From the NCBI GenBank assembly GCA_029641185.1, contig JAPWGK010000011.1, forward strand, positions 868,001 to 932,000: DNA of 64,000 nt. Direction: 5' to 3'. The DNA is from Pseudofabraea citricarpa (Eukaryota; Ascomycota; Leotiomycetes; Helotiales; Dermateaceae). Below are positions 34,592-45,932 of the stretch, in pieces; the stretch's first letter is position 1, and each line of letters opens with the position of its first letter. The notes below the pieces were generated by a model. The model had not been told where the DNA came from and made no database searches. It was given only the letters and a program-made list of their open reading frames with translations. A program made the position numbers and the translations under genes.

Positions 34592-36415
34592 ATGTCTGAA
34601 CCTGGATCAACCTCCGTCCCGCAGGACCCCGCGGTGGCTCCCGCAGCCATTACGCCAGCCCCCGCAGGCGAAGATGGAGCAGCAACTTCTAAGAAGGGCG
34701 CAAAGAAGGCCGAAGCAAAGGCAAAGAAGGAGGCAGAAAAGGCACGAAAGGCTGCCGAGCAGGCTGCTAAACAAGCAGCAGCTGGTGGTGGTGCATCTAC
34801 AGAGGATCTAGCAAAGGACAATTATGGCCAAATCAAGCACACCACAAAGGTGGACGCAGATTCTGTACACCTACGAGAGATTGGCGAACAACACATTGGG
34901 AAGACGATCAGGGTTCGCGCCTGGATTCAGAATGCTCGTATGCAAGGTGCAAAGATGGCATTCGTAGAGTTGAGAGAGGAGGGCAATTGGACTGTTCAAG
35001 GAGTGGTCAGTGCCAGTCCAGAGGGAACACCGGTGTCAAGACAAATGGTGAAATGGATCGGTGCCTTGAAACTCGAGAGTTTTGTGCTGGTTGAGGCTGC
35101 GGTACAGAAACCATTGGAGCCGGTCAAATCCACCAAAGTTTCCAACTTCGAGCTTCACCTCACAAAGGTCTATCTGGTTGCGACTGCACCTGAGATGTTA
35201 GGATTATCTCTTGCTCCCGCATCTCGAGCTGTTGGTAGACTCGACGAGGAAGAAGTCAAGGAAGAAGGTGTTGAAGGTTAGTACACAACTCTTTATATCT
35301 GAGACTTTCTAACAGATCCCAAGGACTTAGCATTACTGAGGGAACACCTTTGGCAAGTTTGGCTACCCATCTCAACAACCCCGCTATGCACAAGCGAGCA
35401 CCAGTCAGCCAAGCTATTGCCGATATTCGTATTGCCGTTGAGGACTTGTTCTGTCAATATCTGAAAGAGCGTCGTTTTAAGCGATTCCATCCACCTAGTT
35501 TGATTGCTGCGGCATCTGAGGGTGGTGCCAACGTCTTTTCGCTTCCATACTTTGGTCAGAATGCATACCTTGCACAATCACCACAATTCTATAAGCAGTT
35601 TGAAATTGCAGGAGGCAGAAAGAGAGTCTTCTGTGTTGGACCTGTTTTCCGAGCAGAGAACTCCAATACACCAAGACACATGACCGAGGTAAGAAGTGAT
35701 CCAAAATTATGCTCGAATCCACTAAGTGATATTCTAGTTTACCGGTCTTGATCTGGAAATGGAGATTGATGAGCACTATCATGAAGTACTGCATATGCTC
35801 GAAGGCGTCCTTCTTTACATCTTCAATGGCCTCAAGAAGGACTTTTCCGAAGAGATCGAGCTTGTTCGATCCATCTATCCCTCAGAAGAGTTCCTCCTCC
35901 CGGAACCTGGCAAGGAAATCCGCCTCACCTTTGCAGAGGGTCAGAAATTACTTCGTGAAGAGGGACCTGAGGAATTCAGAAATGTCAGCGATGACGAGGA
36001 TATGAGCACACCACAAGAAAAGGCACTTGGAGCTGTCATCCGCAAGAAATTCAACACCGACTTCTACGTCCTCGACAAATTCCCTACAGAAGCCAGACCA
36101 TTCTATGCTCTACCCGACCCAGAAAACCCCAAGGTCACTAACGCATACGATTTCTTCATGCGTGGACAAGAGATTCTGAGCGGTGGCCAGCGTGTACACT
36201 TACCACACGAGCTTGAAGCTACCATCAAGGCTAAGGGATTGGACCCCAACCAACCGGGCATTAAGGAGTACGTTGATGTTTTCAGAAGTGTTGGTGTCCC
36301 GCCACATGGAGGTGGAGGAATTGGTCTAGATCGTGTTGTCGCTTGGTATCTGAACTTGCCTAGTGTTCACTTGGTCTGCGATTACCCGAGAACTCCAAAG
36401 AGACTTGCTCCTTAG
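34592..36415 (+). CDS. DPS1: Aspartyl-tRNA synthetase, cytosolic class IIb
   Basis: Exons 34592-35276, 35324-35688 and 35738-36415 give 575 residues. The enzyme charges tRNA-Asp with aspartate. A Lys/Ala-rich N-terminal extension (about 30-75) is typical of eukaryotic AspRS and binds tRNA. An OB-fold follows (KTIRVRAWIQNARMQG, FVELREEG). The class II core has motif 2 FRAENSNTPRHMTEFTG with the split codon joined by intron 2, and motif 3 GGGGIGLDRVVAW with its Arg. Start 34592 has context CAAACAATG and gives a yeast-like length; an upstream in-frame ATG at 34460 would add a basic 44-residue leader. The final segment reads SVHLVCDYPRTPKRLAP, where most family members have a form like FPRDPKR. 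Intron 1 was placed by phase and uses an AAG acceptor. Confidence 0.9.
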
Positions 36416-36993
36416 TTTAGTTGAGGTCTTTAGAGTTATGAGATATGTCAGAAATGGATCATGTTGTGCAATGATGTGGTGGTTGGAGTGGTTATGACTT
36501 TGTGAGGATTAGCTGTGTGATGAGAATTGAGAGGTTGCTTCTCGTTATTTGGAAGTGGTATTACGTACTAACTTGACTGATGCCATATTTTCGAAATAGT
36601 TCGGAATCGAATCTCATTTTGAAAGATGGTGCTCAAGGGAAATGCCAAGACTAACTTCGCTGCTTCTTTCCACGTAGCCAGGAGACGCAATGGAACCGTT
36701 ACAATACGGTATATGAATGTCAAAGGCCGCACAGCAAGCTACAATGCAAGCATCTTAGCTTTAAAAGAATGCAACAAAAAAAAGCTTAACATGTCCTGAT
36801 TTCCCAGCTTCCGGGACTGGGATTTCCGGTGGAGTGGGATGGGGAGTGGCTCACGTGCTCGCGGACAAGGTTTTTCATCGTGAGTTGAAGAAGATGTTTC
36901 GCGCTCTTCGTCTTTATTTCCTTAGACTTGGGTTCTTTTGGATACTTGCTTGTTTTTCTACGTCTTCTTCTTTTTTCCTTCTCTGGAATCACG
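36416..36993. promoter_or_regulatory. Intergenic region and ferroportin leader
   Basis: It carries the 3' end of the AspRS gene and, from about 36895, a pyrimidine-rich leader before ATG 36994. A frame from 36928 is open into the gene, but it begins with TTG, so I reject it as a start. No other gene is seen. Confidence 0.45.
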
Positions 36994-39139
36994 ATGACGT
37001 CTCCCTCTGGCTCCGCAACCGCACCCGCAACGGCCAGCCCGCCACCTCGCCGCCTCTCACCTTCAAGAAGAAGCGAGCAAGGTATAAGCGGTGAGGGTGA
37101 AGATGAAGATGAAGATTATATCCCACCATCACCACCGTTATCACCAGCATCAATTGAACCCCTCACTCTCACGCCTCCCTCCATCCCCCTCTCATCCGCA
37201 ATAACCACCAAGCTCTACACGTCACACACCCTCTCGACGCTCAACACGCGCGTCTTCGAATTCGGCTCCATCCTCTACCTAGCGTCCATCTTCCCGGGGG
37301 ATCTGTTCTACCTTTCCGTCTATGCGCTCTTCCGCGGCGTCGCGGCCGTCTTGCTCGCTCCGCTTGTTGGGAGGGTCATTGATACGCGAGGTCGGTTGGG
37401 TGTTGTGAGGTGGTCTATCTGTATGTTGTCTTCTTCTTTTTTCTCTCTCTTTTTTTTTCTTCTTCTGGAGGACGGGGAGAGGAAGAGGGAGGTTAATGAT
37501 GACTTGAATAGTGGGCCAGAGAATCGTCGTTGCTGCTTCGTGTGTCTTGTTCTGGGCTTTGCTCAGGTTTGGACATGAAAAGAAGGGAAAGGGAAAGGTC
37601 TGGTTCGTGCCGCTGCTCGTGCTCCTCGCGTGTGTGGAGAAGGTTTGTGCGATTGGGAATTTCGTTGCTGTGGAGAAGGACTGGGTGAGTTCTTCTCTCT
37701 CTTTTTTCTTTTTTCTTTTTTCTTTTTTCTGTTTTAGCTGTATGCCTTTTGTTTCGAAGCTTTGCAATGGTGGATTTCCTCTTGACAAGGGGGGAGATCA
37801 GGCGAGGCGTGAATGGGGGTAGGTTGGGTAGAGTGAGTAAGAAAAAGAACTAATAGATTCTGGGGATAAAACAGGTTGTGGTTATTGCAGGAGAAGACGA
37901 AGGGACTTTACGAGGTTTGTTTTCACTTTCTTTGCAATATCTATATGAGTTTGACATAGGACTTTTTGAGGTTCTTATGTATTTTCTTTACTGATACTAA
38001 AAACAGGACTTAATTCCCAAATGCGTCGCATCGACTTGGTATGCAAGCTCGCAGGACCCTTCGCCATCGCCGTCCTCGATGGCATCTCAACCGAACTAGC
38101 CATCGTCGCAAACCTGGTAATGAATCTAGGGTCGGTAGTCTTGGAGTATTATGCCATTGCACGCGTGAGTTTGCTTTCTCTCCCTCTTCTCATTTCGAAA
38201 GGACAACTAATCAGGAAATAGGTATATGATCTCGTGCCGGCTCTCCAAGAAGCCAAGGACAATCAGAGGACAATGACGATTGATTCCGAGGAAGAGAGAA
38301 GACTCAATTCGGAAAACAGAACCACAAAGACCCTGCACCACATGCAGCAGTCTCTCAGGTCGACAGCCGCACAGCTGGCACTCTACCTCTCGCACACGGC
38401 CTTCCTGCCGTCGTTCGCATGCGCCCTGCTCTACTTCACCGTCCTCTCCTTCTCCGGTCAGATGATCACCTACCTGCTCAGCACCGGCCTGACCTCACTG
38501 CACATCGCCATGGTGCGCACTGTCAGTGTCGGCTTTGAGATCTCAGCGACCTGGTTGGCGCCCGTCGTCATGCAGCGCATCGGCCCGATCCGGTCCGGCA
38601 TGTGGTTCATCAACTGGCAGATCGTCTGGCTGGTGCTGGGAACGAGCGGGTTTTGGTTCTTCGAGGACGCCTGGTACGCGGCGGCTTGTCTGATTGCCGG
38701 TATGGTGTTGAGTCGTGTCGGGCTGTGGGGGTTTGACCTGTCGGTGCAGGTTATCGTGCAGGAGGTATGTCTCTCTTCTCAAACGTGCCGATAAAGAAAC
38801 CAAGATGAAAAGAGAAAAGAAACTGATTTACCCCCGCAGGAAGTCGAGGCTGAGAATCGGGGATCCTTCTCCGCCATCGAAGCCTCCTGGCAGAACGTCT
38901 TCGAGCTCTGCTCCTACGCAACCACCATCTTCTTCTCCCGCCCGGACGAGTTCCAGTGGCCCATCCTCATGAGCTGCGCAGCCGTGTTGAGCGCCGCCGC
39001 CCTGTATGCTGGGTTTGTCCGGAAGCGGAGAGGGCATCTGCTACATTGGAGTAGGTGTCTGGATCCAGGCGAGGGGAAGAGGAGGGCTGGCTATGAGGTT
39101 GTGGGCTCTAGTCGAAGGGAGAGGGGGATGGATGTGTGA
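36994..39139 (+). CDS. Ferroportin-family (SLC40A) transporter
   Basis: Six exons (36994-37420, 37512-37684, 37875-37914, 38007-38164, 38222-38764, 38840-39139) encode 546 residues in consistent phase. Exon 3 is only 40 nt. After a polar N-terminus the membrane part starts near residue 70 (SHTLSTLNTRVFEFGSILYL). The family region VVVIAGEDEGTL-RGLNSQMRRIDLVCKLAGP is rebuilt across exons 3 and 4. About ten hydrophobic segments follow, with a charged cytoplasmic loop near 260-290 (AKDNQRTMTIDSEEERRL). Animal ferroportin exports ferrous iron; fungal members are expected to move iron or similar metals across the plasma or vacuolar membrane, direction unproven. The C-terminal tail is basic. Intron 2 contains a (CTTTTTT)4 repeat. 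Confidence 0.88.
37701..37729 (+). repeat. (CTTTTTT)4 heptamer tract in ferroportin intron 2
   Basis: C residues at 37701, 37708, 37715, 37722 and 37729 are separated by six T each. The tract lies near the donor side of the 190-nt intron. Confidence 0.85.
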
Positions 39140-39630
39140 TGAGAAAGAGTGGTGTTTTCTTCCTTTTTCATTTAATGACAAGTGGGCAGGGTCAGGCACG
39201 ATCTAAGAAGATGTTTATCATTTTCTCGGAGAGGAGATATGACATGCAACGTCTTTATCGGAAACAATCCATATATGCGAAGGGCCATTGGAGAGTATAT
39301 ACTGACAAGGCTCGTCTCGTATTGTATGAACTTGCAAGCCATTCTGGTCCCATTAGCTGGCCGTTTCGTTGTGAATTTTTCCTGGAATCTTCCAGCCATC
39401 TAGCAACATTACTATCCCAACTTCCTTTGCGTTGCCGACAACGGGCGCTGCAGACTGAACATGGCCTCCTCCGGTTGCTGGTTCTTGGGACTGCGTCAGT
39501 CCGTCTTGATTATTGCCGATGAAGTTATCTCGTCTCGTAGTGACTGGTGCTTCAATAGTATTCATAAGCTACTCCTAACATAGTTCCACGCTGCACTTCT
39601 TGCGTCTAAGTGCGCAACGCAGACTAAGTG
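39140..39630. other. Convergent intergenic region, no gene seen
   Basis: It lies between the 3' ends of the ferroportin gene and the next minus-strand gene. Frames on both strands are short and overlap one another without domains. Confidence 0.45.
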
Positions 39631-40395
39631 TCACGTCGTATACAAATAACGAGTAGGGGCATCGAAATTTCGCCGAGCGAAGTTCTTACATCCTCCATCG
39701 GCGAGAAAAAGCTGACCATCCTGTACCATATCCGAAGGCAAGTTGTGCAGATCCTCTTCGCGTATCGGAGGAACAGATGCTGTCCAAGAAGGAGTGATTT
39801 CGGGATCAAATTCAGGCCAAGGGTTTTCCCTCGTCCGACGGACGTTCTTGCGATTTCTTCTCTGGCCGTGCTGAAGGCGCCAGTTGAAAGCCTTAACAAC
39901 CTCTTCAACAATCGAAGCAAGCATAGCGTATCGAACAGGATCGGGATCACGTGGATCTGGTATCGAATGCAGAGACCATTTTCGGCCTGTCTGATGCCAC
40001 ATGTATTCGCATTCGAGGCGAAGCAAGACGAATTCCCGCGTCATGTAAATCTCATAGAGCCGGTAGATGGCACGGAGAGGTGTGTCGCGTATCGTCCAGA
40101 TAGGGATATACCTCAGATGGAAGATGTTAGGGTGATGGCGATAGAAGAGATCCTCATTCCCTGCAATCTCCTGTGGCGCGAGGGGTTCTGGCAACGGATA
40201 GTCGTAAGACCACTTCCATAATGGCTGCAAGTCTGTGATAAATAGCTTCAAGAGTGCAAAGTAGGGGTGACGATTGTCGTGTCGGAGTCGCACGACACTA
40301 TCCCGAAGCTCTAACGGGCTATGTAAATTGCGAATCTTCGACCGGAATCGCATCCACCAAGTGATCTTGTACTTCGGTTGGGTCTGTTGAGGCAT
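39631..40395 (-). CDS. Unrecognised 254-residue protein
   Basis: A single exon starts at ATG 40395 with an uninterrupted frame. The sequence is rich in Trp, Arg, Tyr and Pro, with mostly helical segments such as LRAIYRLYEIYMTREFVLLR and VRYAMLASIVEEVVKAFNW. There is no signal peptide, membrane span or metal motif. A basic patch RLQHGQRRNRKNVRRTR (about 175-191) could bind nucleic acid or act as a nuclear signal. I do not recognise the family. It follows the nucleotidyltransferase-fold gene in the same direction, about 320 bp away, but a shared role is only a guess. Confidence 0.65.
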   Translation of the reverse strand: MPQQTQPKYKITWWMRFRSKIRNLHSPLELRDSVVRLRHDNRHPYFALLKLFITDLQPLWKWSYDYPLPEPLAPQEIAGNEDLFYRHHPNIFHLRYIPIWTIRDTPLRAIYRLYEIYMTREFVLLRLECEYMWHQTGRKWSLHSIPDPRDPDPVRYAMLASIVEEVVKAFNWRLQHGQRRNRKNVRRTRENPWPEFDPEITPSWTASVPPIREEDLHNLPSDMVQDGQLFLADGGCKNFARRNFDAPTRYLYTT

Positions 40396-40715
40396 GTTTG
40401 ATTGTTTGGGCTGCGTTGAGACTTTGTAGGTAAGTCGATGGCAGGGAGAGCAATTGCGCTCTCGAGGCTCTGTGATGGATCCTAACTTCTAATGGTTAGT
40501 CGGTCTACCTTTTCGGCGTCGGAGATAAATAAATCCTTCCGATCCGGTACCCCGATGATGTCACGGGGTCTAGGAAGCGCATGGAATTGGTATCGGCTTC
40601 ATCAAAGGATATCACAGGTTTCTTGAGAATCTGACCTATCTTTGGTCGCTGGGGATTGAGCCATTGATCAGACAATAGACTGCGAAGAATCAAATACAGA
40701 AAACCCATAGACTAA
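40396..40715. other. Spacer between two same-strand genes
   Basis: About 320 bp hold the 3' region of the nucleotidyltransferase-like gene and the promoter of the 254-residue gene. No further gene is seen. Confidence 0.45.
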
Positions 40716-41816
40716 TCACTTGAAAGAAACCCTTTTCGCACTCGCCAATCGCCATTTCTTCTGCCTGTCAGTCTCCTTCCATCCAATCTCATTATATACC
40801 CATACATTGTTCGGGCGTGTAGAGGAGACAACGTTTCCGTTATCATTGAAATAGTACTGTCCACCACTGACATAATAATACTGAAGTGGAAAATCTTCTT
40901 GTGGTGGCTCTGCTAGCTGTGATGGTCCTGGTTGAGCCGCCGTAGTTGTGTCGTATTCATACTCAACACCGTTCGGTTCTCCGGTATTTGTGCGGTAACG
41001 ATAGCTGTACTGCTTTTCCTCGCTCCAAGACCACTCACTCCAGGGGCTGATTTGGGTCCCTCCTGTTGAAACAGTCGGATAGGCGGCGGTCACAACTGAC
41101 GCTGCTAGAGCGATCGGAGAAGAGAACAAGTCCTCTTTGTATCTGTCTCGGTATTTGATCGCTACCTTCTCCATATGATTGATCTCTGGTACTAGATCGA
41201 ATCCATTCATATTAAGTGTTCGGAAATATTCCAGGTCCAACGGCCCTCCGCTCACCTGTCTGAAGTATTTAAAAAGAGCCAGAGCATCTTCCATATCAAC
41301 TTTCTTATTTTCTCGCTCCGCAAACGCAACCCTTCTAATTTTTCTTTCCAGTGCCCATTCAAATGGTGCCGCCCAAACTCTCAGTGACTGGCCGTCGAAA
41401 AGAATTATATTCTGTGCGTAAGCTCGCTCGAAAATGGTTTTGCAAGCTGTTGGGTCTGCCCAGATCTCTAGCCCATCATTCATCCAGTCAGGCTCCAGTT
41501 CCTCTATCTTCGCGACCGACTTAATTGCAACTTTTAGCGGAGACTTAATTTCGTCATCTTGAGTCCATTGTGGTTCGATCATGTAATCAAGGTCTCCTGT
41601 CGCCTCGCGGTTTTTGAAGTAGTTTACCGCAAGAAAACCACCTATAGTAACGACATTGATTGGTGCAAAGGCGCCGAGGAAATCGGATTTGCTCATTTCG
41701 TGGTCAAGCCGTACCAGGGCTGCAGATTTCTCATTAACGGAGTACGATATAACTAGGAACTAATGTAGCATACCTCTCTGAAAATCTTCCGCGTTCAGGA
41801 ACTTCTTGGGGGGCAT
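40716..41816 (-). CDS. Nucleotidyltransferase-fold protein, fungal orphan
   Basis: Exons 41816-41774 and 41719-40716 give 348 residues. The intron has a GTATGC donor and a GCAG acceptor. The short first exon (MPPKKFLNAEDFQR) restores a conserved-looking N-terminal helix and is preferred over a start at 41696. Residues 37-60 read NVVTIGGFLAVNYFKNREATG-DLDYMI: the Gly41-Gly42 pair followed by Asp57-x-Asp59 is the hallmark of the nucleotidyltransferase fold, with the pattern used by AbiEii-like and minimal NTases. A helical domain follows to about residue 205, then a Ser/Gly/Pro-rich linker and a Tyr/Trp-rich end (YYYVSGGQYYFND) resembling a small beta-sheet module. Substrate is unknown; the fold call rests on one motif. 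Confidence 0.65.
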
Positions 41817-43077
41817 TGCGACTGTGCTTATGGCTACTGAAGTGATAAAGCGATGGACGACGCAACCACGCCGGATGCGATGAGAGTTTTATTGAAAGTA
41901 GGTGTTCTAAAATGGAAGATGGGAGCGGTGCGATAGCAAAATGAGCTGTGAGGTTTCTCCTCCTTCTACATGCAGACGCTAAGACATGAGTATCAGAAGC
42001 GACGGAAAGTGGAAAGCACCAGGGGAGATCACATGTGCTCTAGCCAAATCGGGCTCACGAGATAATTAGGCTGCCATGAAGTGAAGGCTGGTCATCAACT
42101 GCCTCGTGACCTCAAGAAATAGCTTGGCGCAATCGCTTCTTGTCAGTCAAAGGCTGCCAGTTGTTGAAGAATGAAGCGATGCTCAAAGACTCTCACAACC
42201 CGCCTTGCAATCCCTCTTTGGACGCTCTTCGTCAATCAGAAACTTAGGGTTGTTTTATTTTAGTATTAATAACTGTCAATCTTTCAGAAGGTGCCAGCAC
42301 TGTAGCTTGCACCACGTCTGGTCTTATTACTACTCACTACTCTCTTATTCCGTGACACCCTCCACACGATTGGGTAATATAGGAATCGATGAATCATTAT
42401 CATATCTCCCTTTTTTATTTTGGTGGGGAAACTGGCACAGCTTAAAACCATTCGTCTGCGTCTACTGCTCGTCGTGGCCAGCTCAAGTGCCTTCAAACAT
42501 AGCCGGAAACGACTCGGGGTATAATGTTTAACAGCATTTAACCATCCCAATTTCTCCTGTGACTCAAGATACTCCACGAGATCCATACTTCTCTAACAGT
42601 CCCTCCATCAGCATCAAGCGATATCACAAGAGCATAAAACCGCAGTCGATATATAGGACCTCGGAACGTTAGGAACAAGAGTGTCAGTTGACAAGAAACC
42701 TAGCCCATTTGGTTGGGACAGCATGGTAAATTATGTTAACTAAAGAGCATAAGATTATCTTTAACATACTAAAATCTATCCTTGAAGCTTTACACCCTCG
42801 AACTATTCTTGATTGAAGGTAATAAACGAGAGTATGTTTTATTAGTAGCCTTAATAACTAGCGAAAGATTTGTGCTAAGTGCTATCTGTAAGCTTTATCA
42901 CGTGCGAATAACATGATTTTATCTCGCTTAACATATGACAAGCTCGCGAGGATAGGTCGTTCTTGATCACACCTCGCACAGTTAAGTGAGTAAGTTTCGT
43001 CTCTATTAATACACTGATGCTCATATATCTAAACTCTATTGCTGTAGGTTCCTGCCTCGGACTGATACTAAGCCACA
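41817..43077. other. Divergent intergenic region, no gene seen
   Basis: It should contain promoters for the nucleotidyltransferase-like gene (leftward) and the kinase-like gene (rightward). About 42700-43000 is AT-rich. No credible coding frame or repeat was found. Confidence 0.45.
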
Positions 43078-44037
43078 ATGGCTCCACCAAGCCATCCACC
43101 AAAATTTACAAAGCCTACAATATTCGCAAGACCTGACGGCTCAACCTTCACTGTCGCATCTGTTCCTGGTCTCCTTGGATTAGGCTTGACGGGAATCGTA
43201 CTACGACAGGGCAACAACGCGCTCAAGATCCCAAGAGTACAGGTCACGGGTGGTTTATCCGACGAAGCGCGATACCATGCAGAGTTCTGCAACGAGATGA
43301 ACATAGAGCAGACGGAGAACGAGAAGCGCATCTATGAGAGATTAGGAGATCATGCCGGCGTTGTCCCATGCTTGAAGCTATCTGCAGACGGGATCGAGAT
43401 GGCACATATGAAGAACGGATCTCTTGATCGATATCTCAGGAATCACCCACCAGTGGCAGACGCTTTGAAAGCAGACTGGTTGCGGTCTCTTGCGGATACG
43501 CTGCACTATATTCACGGGCGAGGCGTCTGCGTCAACGATATCGCACTCAGGAATATTCTTGTGCACGACGACCTGTCGCTTCACTTCGCCGATTTTGATA
43601 ACTCCTCCCTCGTGCCATTGGATTTCGATACGCCAAAGCTGCCCGCACACGAACGATCAGCTTCATCCAGCCCGCCTCTAACGACGACAGCTTCCACAGA
43701 CGAGGCTGACGATTCGGCTGTGCACATGGATATCTTCCACCTTGGGTTTGCTGTGTATTCTATCGTTGTCTGGAAGAAAAATGAGTACAGCTTGTATCAG
43801 CCAGATGCTACTGATGTGCCGAGCGACGAATCCTCGAATAAAGGTCTCGTGCCTAAGTGGCCCAGCTTCAGGGATCTTCCAGATACAGAGAGCGCTCTCT
43901 GCGGAGACGTCATTCTCAAATGCTGGATGAGAGAATATCAGAGTGTACAAGATGTCCGCAACGAACTACATGTGGCTCTAAGCAAGTCAAAGCTCGCGGA
44001 AACGTCAGATTCAGCCGACTTGACTTTGACTGGATAA
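43078..44037 (+). CDS. Fungal protein-kinase-like protein (VND/DFD type)
   Basis: A single 319-codon exon starts at ATG 43078 (context CCACAATGG). The fold is that of a small protein kinase: loop GLGLTGIV, Lys50 in NALKIPR, catalytic loop VNDIALRN (Asp154 and Asn159 kept, the usual HR pair replaced by Val-Asn, the usual Lys by Ala) and ADFD at 171-174. The end KCWMREYQSVQDVRNEL parallels the first kinase-like protein at 15936-16934, so the two belong to the same broad fungal family. The inserted loop at about 190-215 is Ser/Thr-rich. Altered catalytic-loop residues make weak or no activity possible. Confidence 0.75.
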   Translation: MAPPSHPPKFTKPTIFARPDGSTFTVASVPGLLGLGLTGIVLRQGNNALKIPRVQVTGGLSDEARYHAEFCNEMNIEQTENEKRIYERLGDHAGVVPCLKLSADGIEMAHMKNGSLDRYLRNHPPVADALKADWLRSLADTLHYIHGRGVCVNDIALRNILVHDDLSLHFADFDNSSLVPLDFDTPKLPAHERSASSSPPLTTTASTDEADDSAVHMDIFHLGFAVYSIVVWKKNEYSLYQPDATDVPSDESSNKGLVPKWPSFRDLPDTESALCGDVILKCWMREYQSVQDVRNELHVALSKSKLAETSDSADLTLTG

Positions 44038-45932
44038 GCTACAATTGTCAAAATATGTTACTGTTAAATAAAAGAGTATGCAAACAGATGAGTCTCCTAG
44101 ATCCAATCCGTCTAGTCACCAATGCTAACGGACGCCTCTCTCGCCCTTGTGCCTACCGTGTCCTGATTTGTGACCTCCGCGCCTTCATCCTGATCTCTCC
44201 CATCTCGCTTAATTTTTTGCATGGAGATTGAATCTTGGTGTCCTTCCAGCAGCATCACAGTCCAATGTCGGTTTATCCTGCCTGCGCCTTTCTCACGCTC
44301 CCTTCTATCGCTCATTACCACAGCTCATATCAGCTCCCTCCCTCCCCTTCAAAGACGTATACCCTGTCGGATTATTCTCCGCCTCCTCGCGTAGCGTATT
44401 GAACAGGCGTGCTTCGTCGCAATCGCAGTGCAGAGCTCGATGCGTGTCATGGGATTGACAAGAACGGAACGCTCCTGGATCTGCAGCTCTGCAGTGAAGA
44501 ATTCATATAGCTCATGTCACTATCGCAGATATGTGCCATTGATTTCTGTCGTGTACCGTGTACTTGCTTTCTCCCCACACCTCGGACAGCTTAAAAGGTA
44601 ATCGGCCGCCGAGACGAGCCGAGACGAGCCGAATAGTCGCGCCATCCCGATCCGGCAGCTAAGTGGTTTCCTTCCTTCCTTCGCGAAGAGAAGAGCTCGA
44701 GGGTGCGGCAGCGAGACTCCAGAGGTGGAGAGTCGCACCAGCAGCAGCGGACCACCAAACAAAGGCTAAGCGATATCCAGGGCCGAAACCAAGCAAGTAG
44801 TTTCGCAACCCTTGGGCTGAAGATGCAGTGCTTAGGCGAGATGTTCGACGTGTTTTGTCTATATCGTGACCGAGGGCAGAGACGCACTCTCAGGAGCTGG
44901 TTAGCAAGAGCTTAGGGAAATACGGACAGAGACGTATTTCGATAATTCTTCTCGCTACTTACGTCCCACGTCAGATTTGATTCATTTGATCACACCTATT
45001 TCTTCCAGCCAGGCTAGCACTCACCACTCAGCACTCAGCACTCAGCACTCAGCACCCTACTCTACTCGCTGTACGCACGCACGCACGCACGCGCTAGGCG
45101 ATGATACAGCACAGAGTCAAGCAAGCTTTCCTCCGCACAGGTGGGCACTGGACACGCAGCGGCTGAAGCTCTATGTGGCTACTTGTCTCGAGGCTGCTGC
45201 TAGGACTGGGATTGGATTTTTGTATCGACCGGCCAGTCCCAACTCCCAACGAGGGAGCAGAAGACGAGGGGAGTTCAAGTTCAAGTTCCAAGTTCCAAGA
45301 TCCAAGTTCGAAGCGAGGAAGATAGATTGGGGGATCAGACGCGTGCGTGGGTAGGCAAGAGATTACCTAGAGAAGGGAATGGAGAGGCTGACTGGCTGTG
45401 GAAGGAGGCATGAGCGAGGCGAGGCGGGAAGTGAGGGCAGGAAACAACAGTCCATGTACTACTTACTGTATGATGCGTCATGGTTTTGTTTTCGTCTTGG
45501 GTATTAGTATATTGTATAGGTAGTTTTGCCTAGGTCCTCAGTAGCAGATTACCTCTGATTCGGCGATCGCCAACTACTCAACCTCAGTAGGTATGCCAGC
45601 CACTCTAGCAGATGGAACTCTTAACTTTCTTCCCTACAGCGCTCCGGAAACCTTTGACGGCAAATGATACGCCTCGGAATACTGACGTGCAACCGGCGAA
45701 GCCGCTCACTGATGTAACTCTGCATACAGGTCGACCCCTTTTCCTCGACTTTTTGAATTTACTTCCTTTGATCCTCTTGAGATGGGGAGATATCGTGGCT
45801 AATGCCTCGCGAATTAATATGGCTTGATTAGCTGCCATCCTCTAGAGACGCAACGCGGTATCATGACTTGTTCAGCCAGAGAGAATGATGGCTCTCCAGT
45901 CCGTGTGAAAGTGCAGACTCCCTTGGCTAAGA
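44038..45932. other. Gene-free region with short tandem repeats
   Basis: Frames are short and lack domains. Simple repeats include a CACTCAG heptamer array at 45018-45054, ACGC repeats at about 45073-45092, and overlapping copies of TTCAAGTTCCAAG near 45269-45310. A minus-strand frame at 45605-45838 has no recognisable content. Confidence 0.5.
45018..45054. repeat. CACTCAG heptamer tandem array
   Basis: Five consecutive heptamers (first copy CACTCAC, then four CACTCAG) run from 45018 to 45052, followed by CACCC. An ACGC tetramer repeat follows shortly after. Confidence 0.85.

Noticed and set aside
36928..36993. Hydrophobic N-terminal extension of ferroportin (a signal-like start)
   Set aside because: It begins with TTG and lies in a pyrimidine-rich leader; ATG 36994 is the first proper start.
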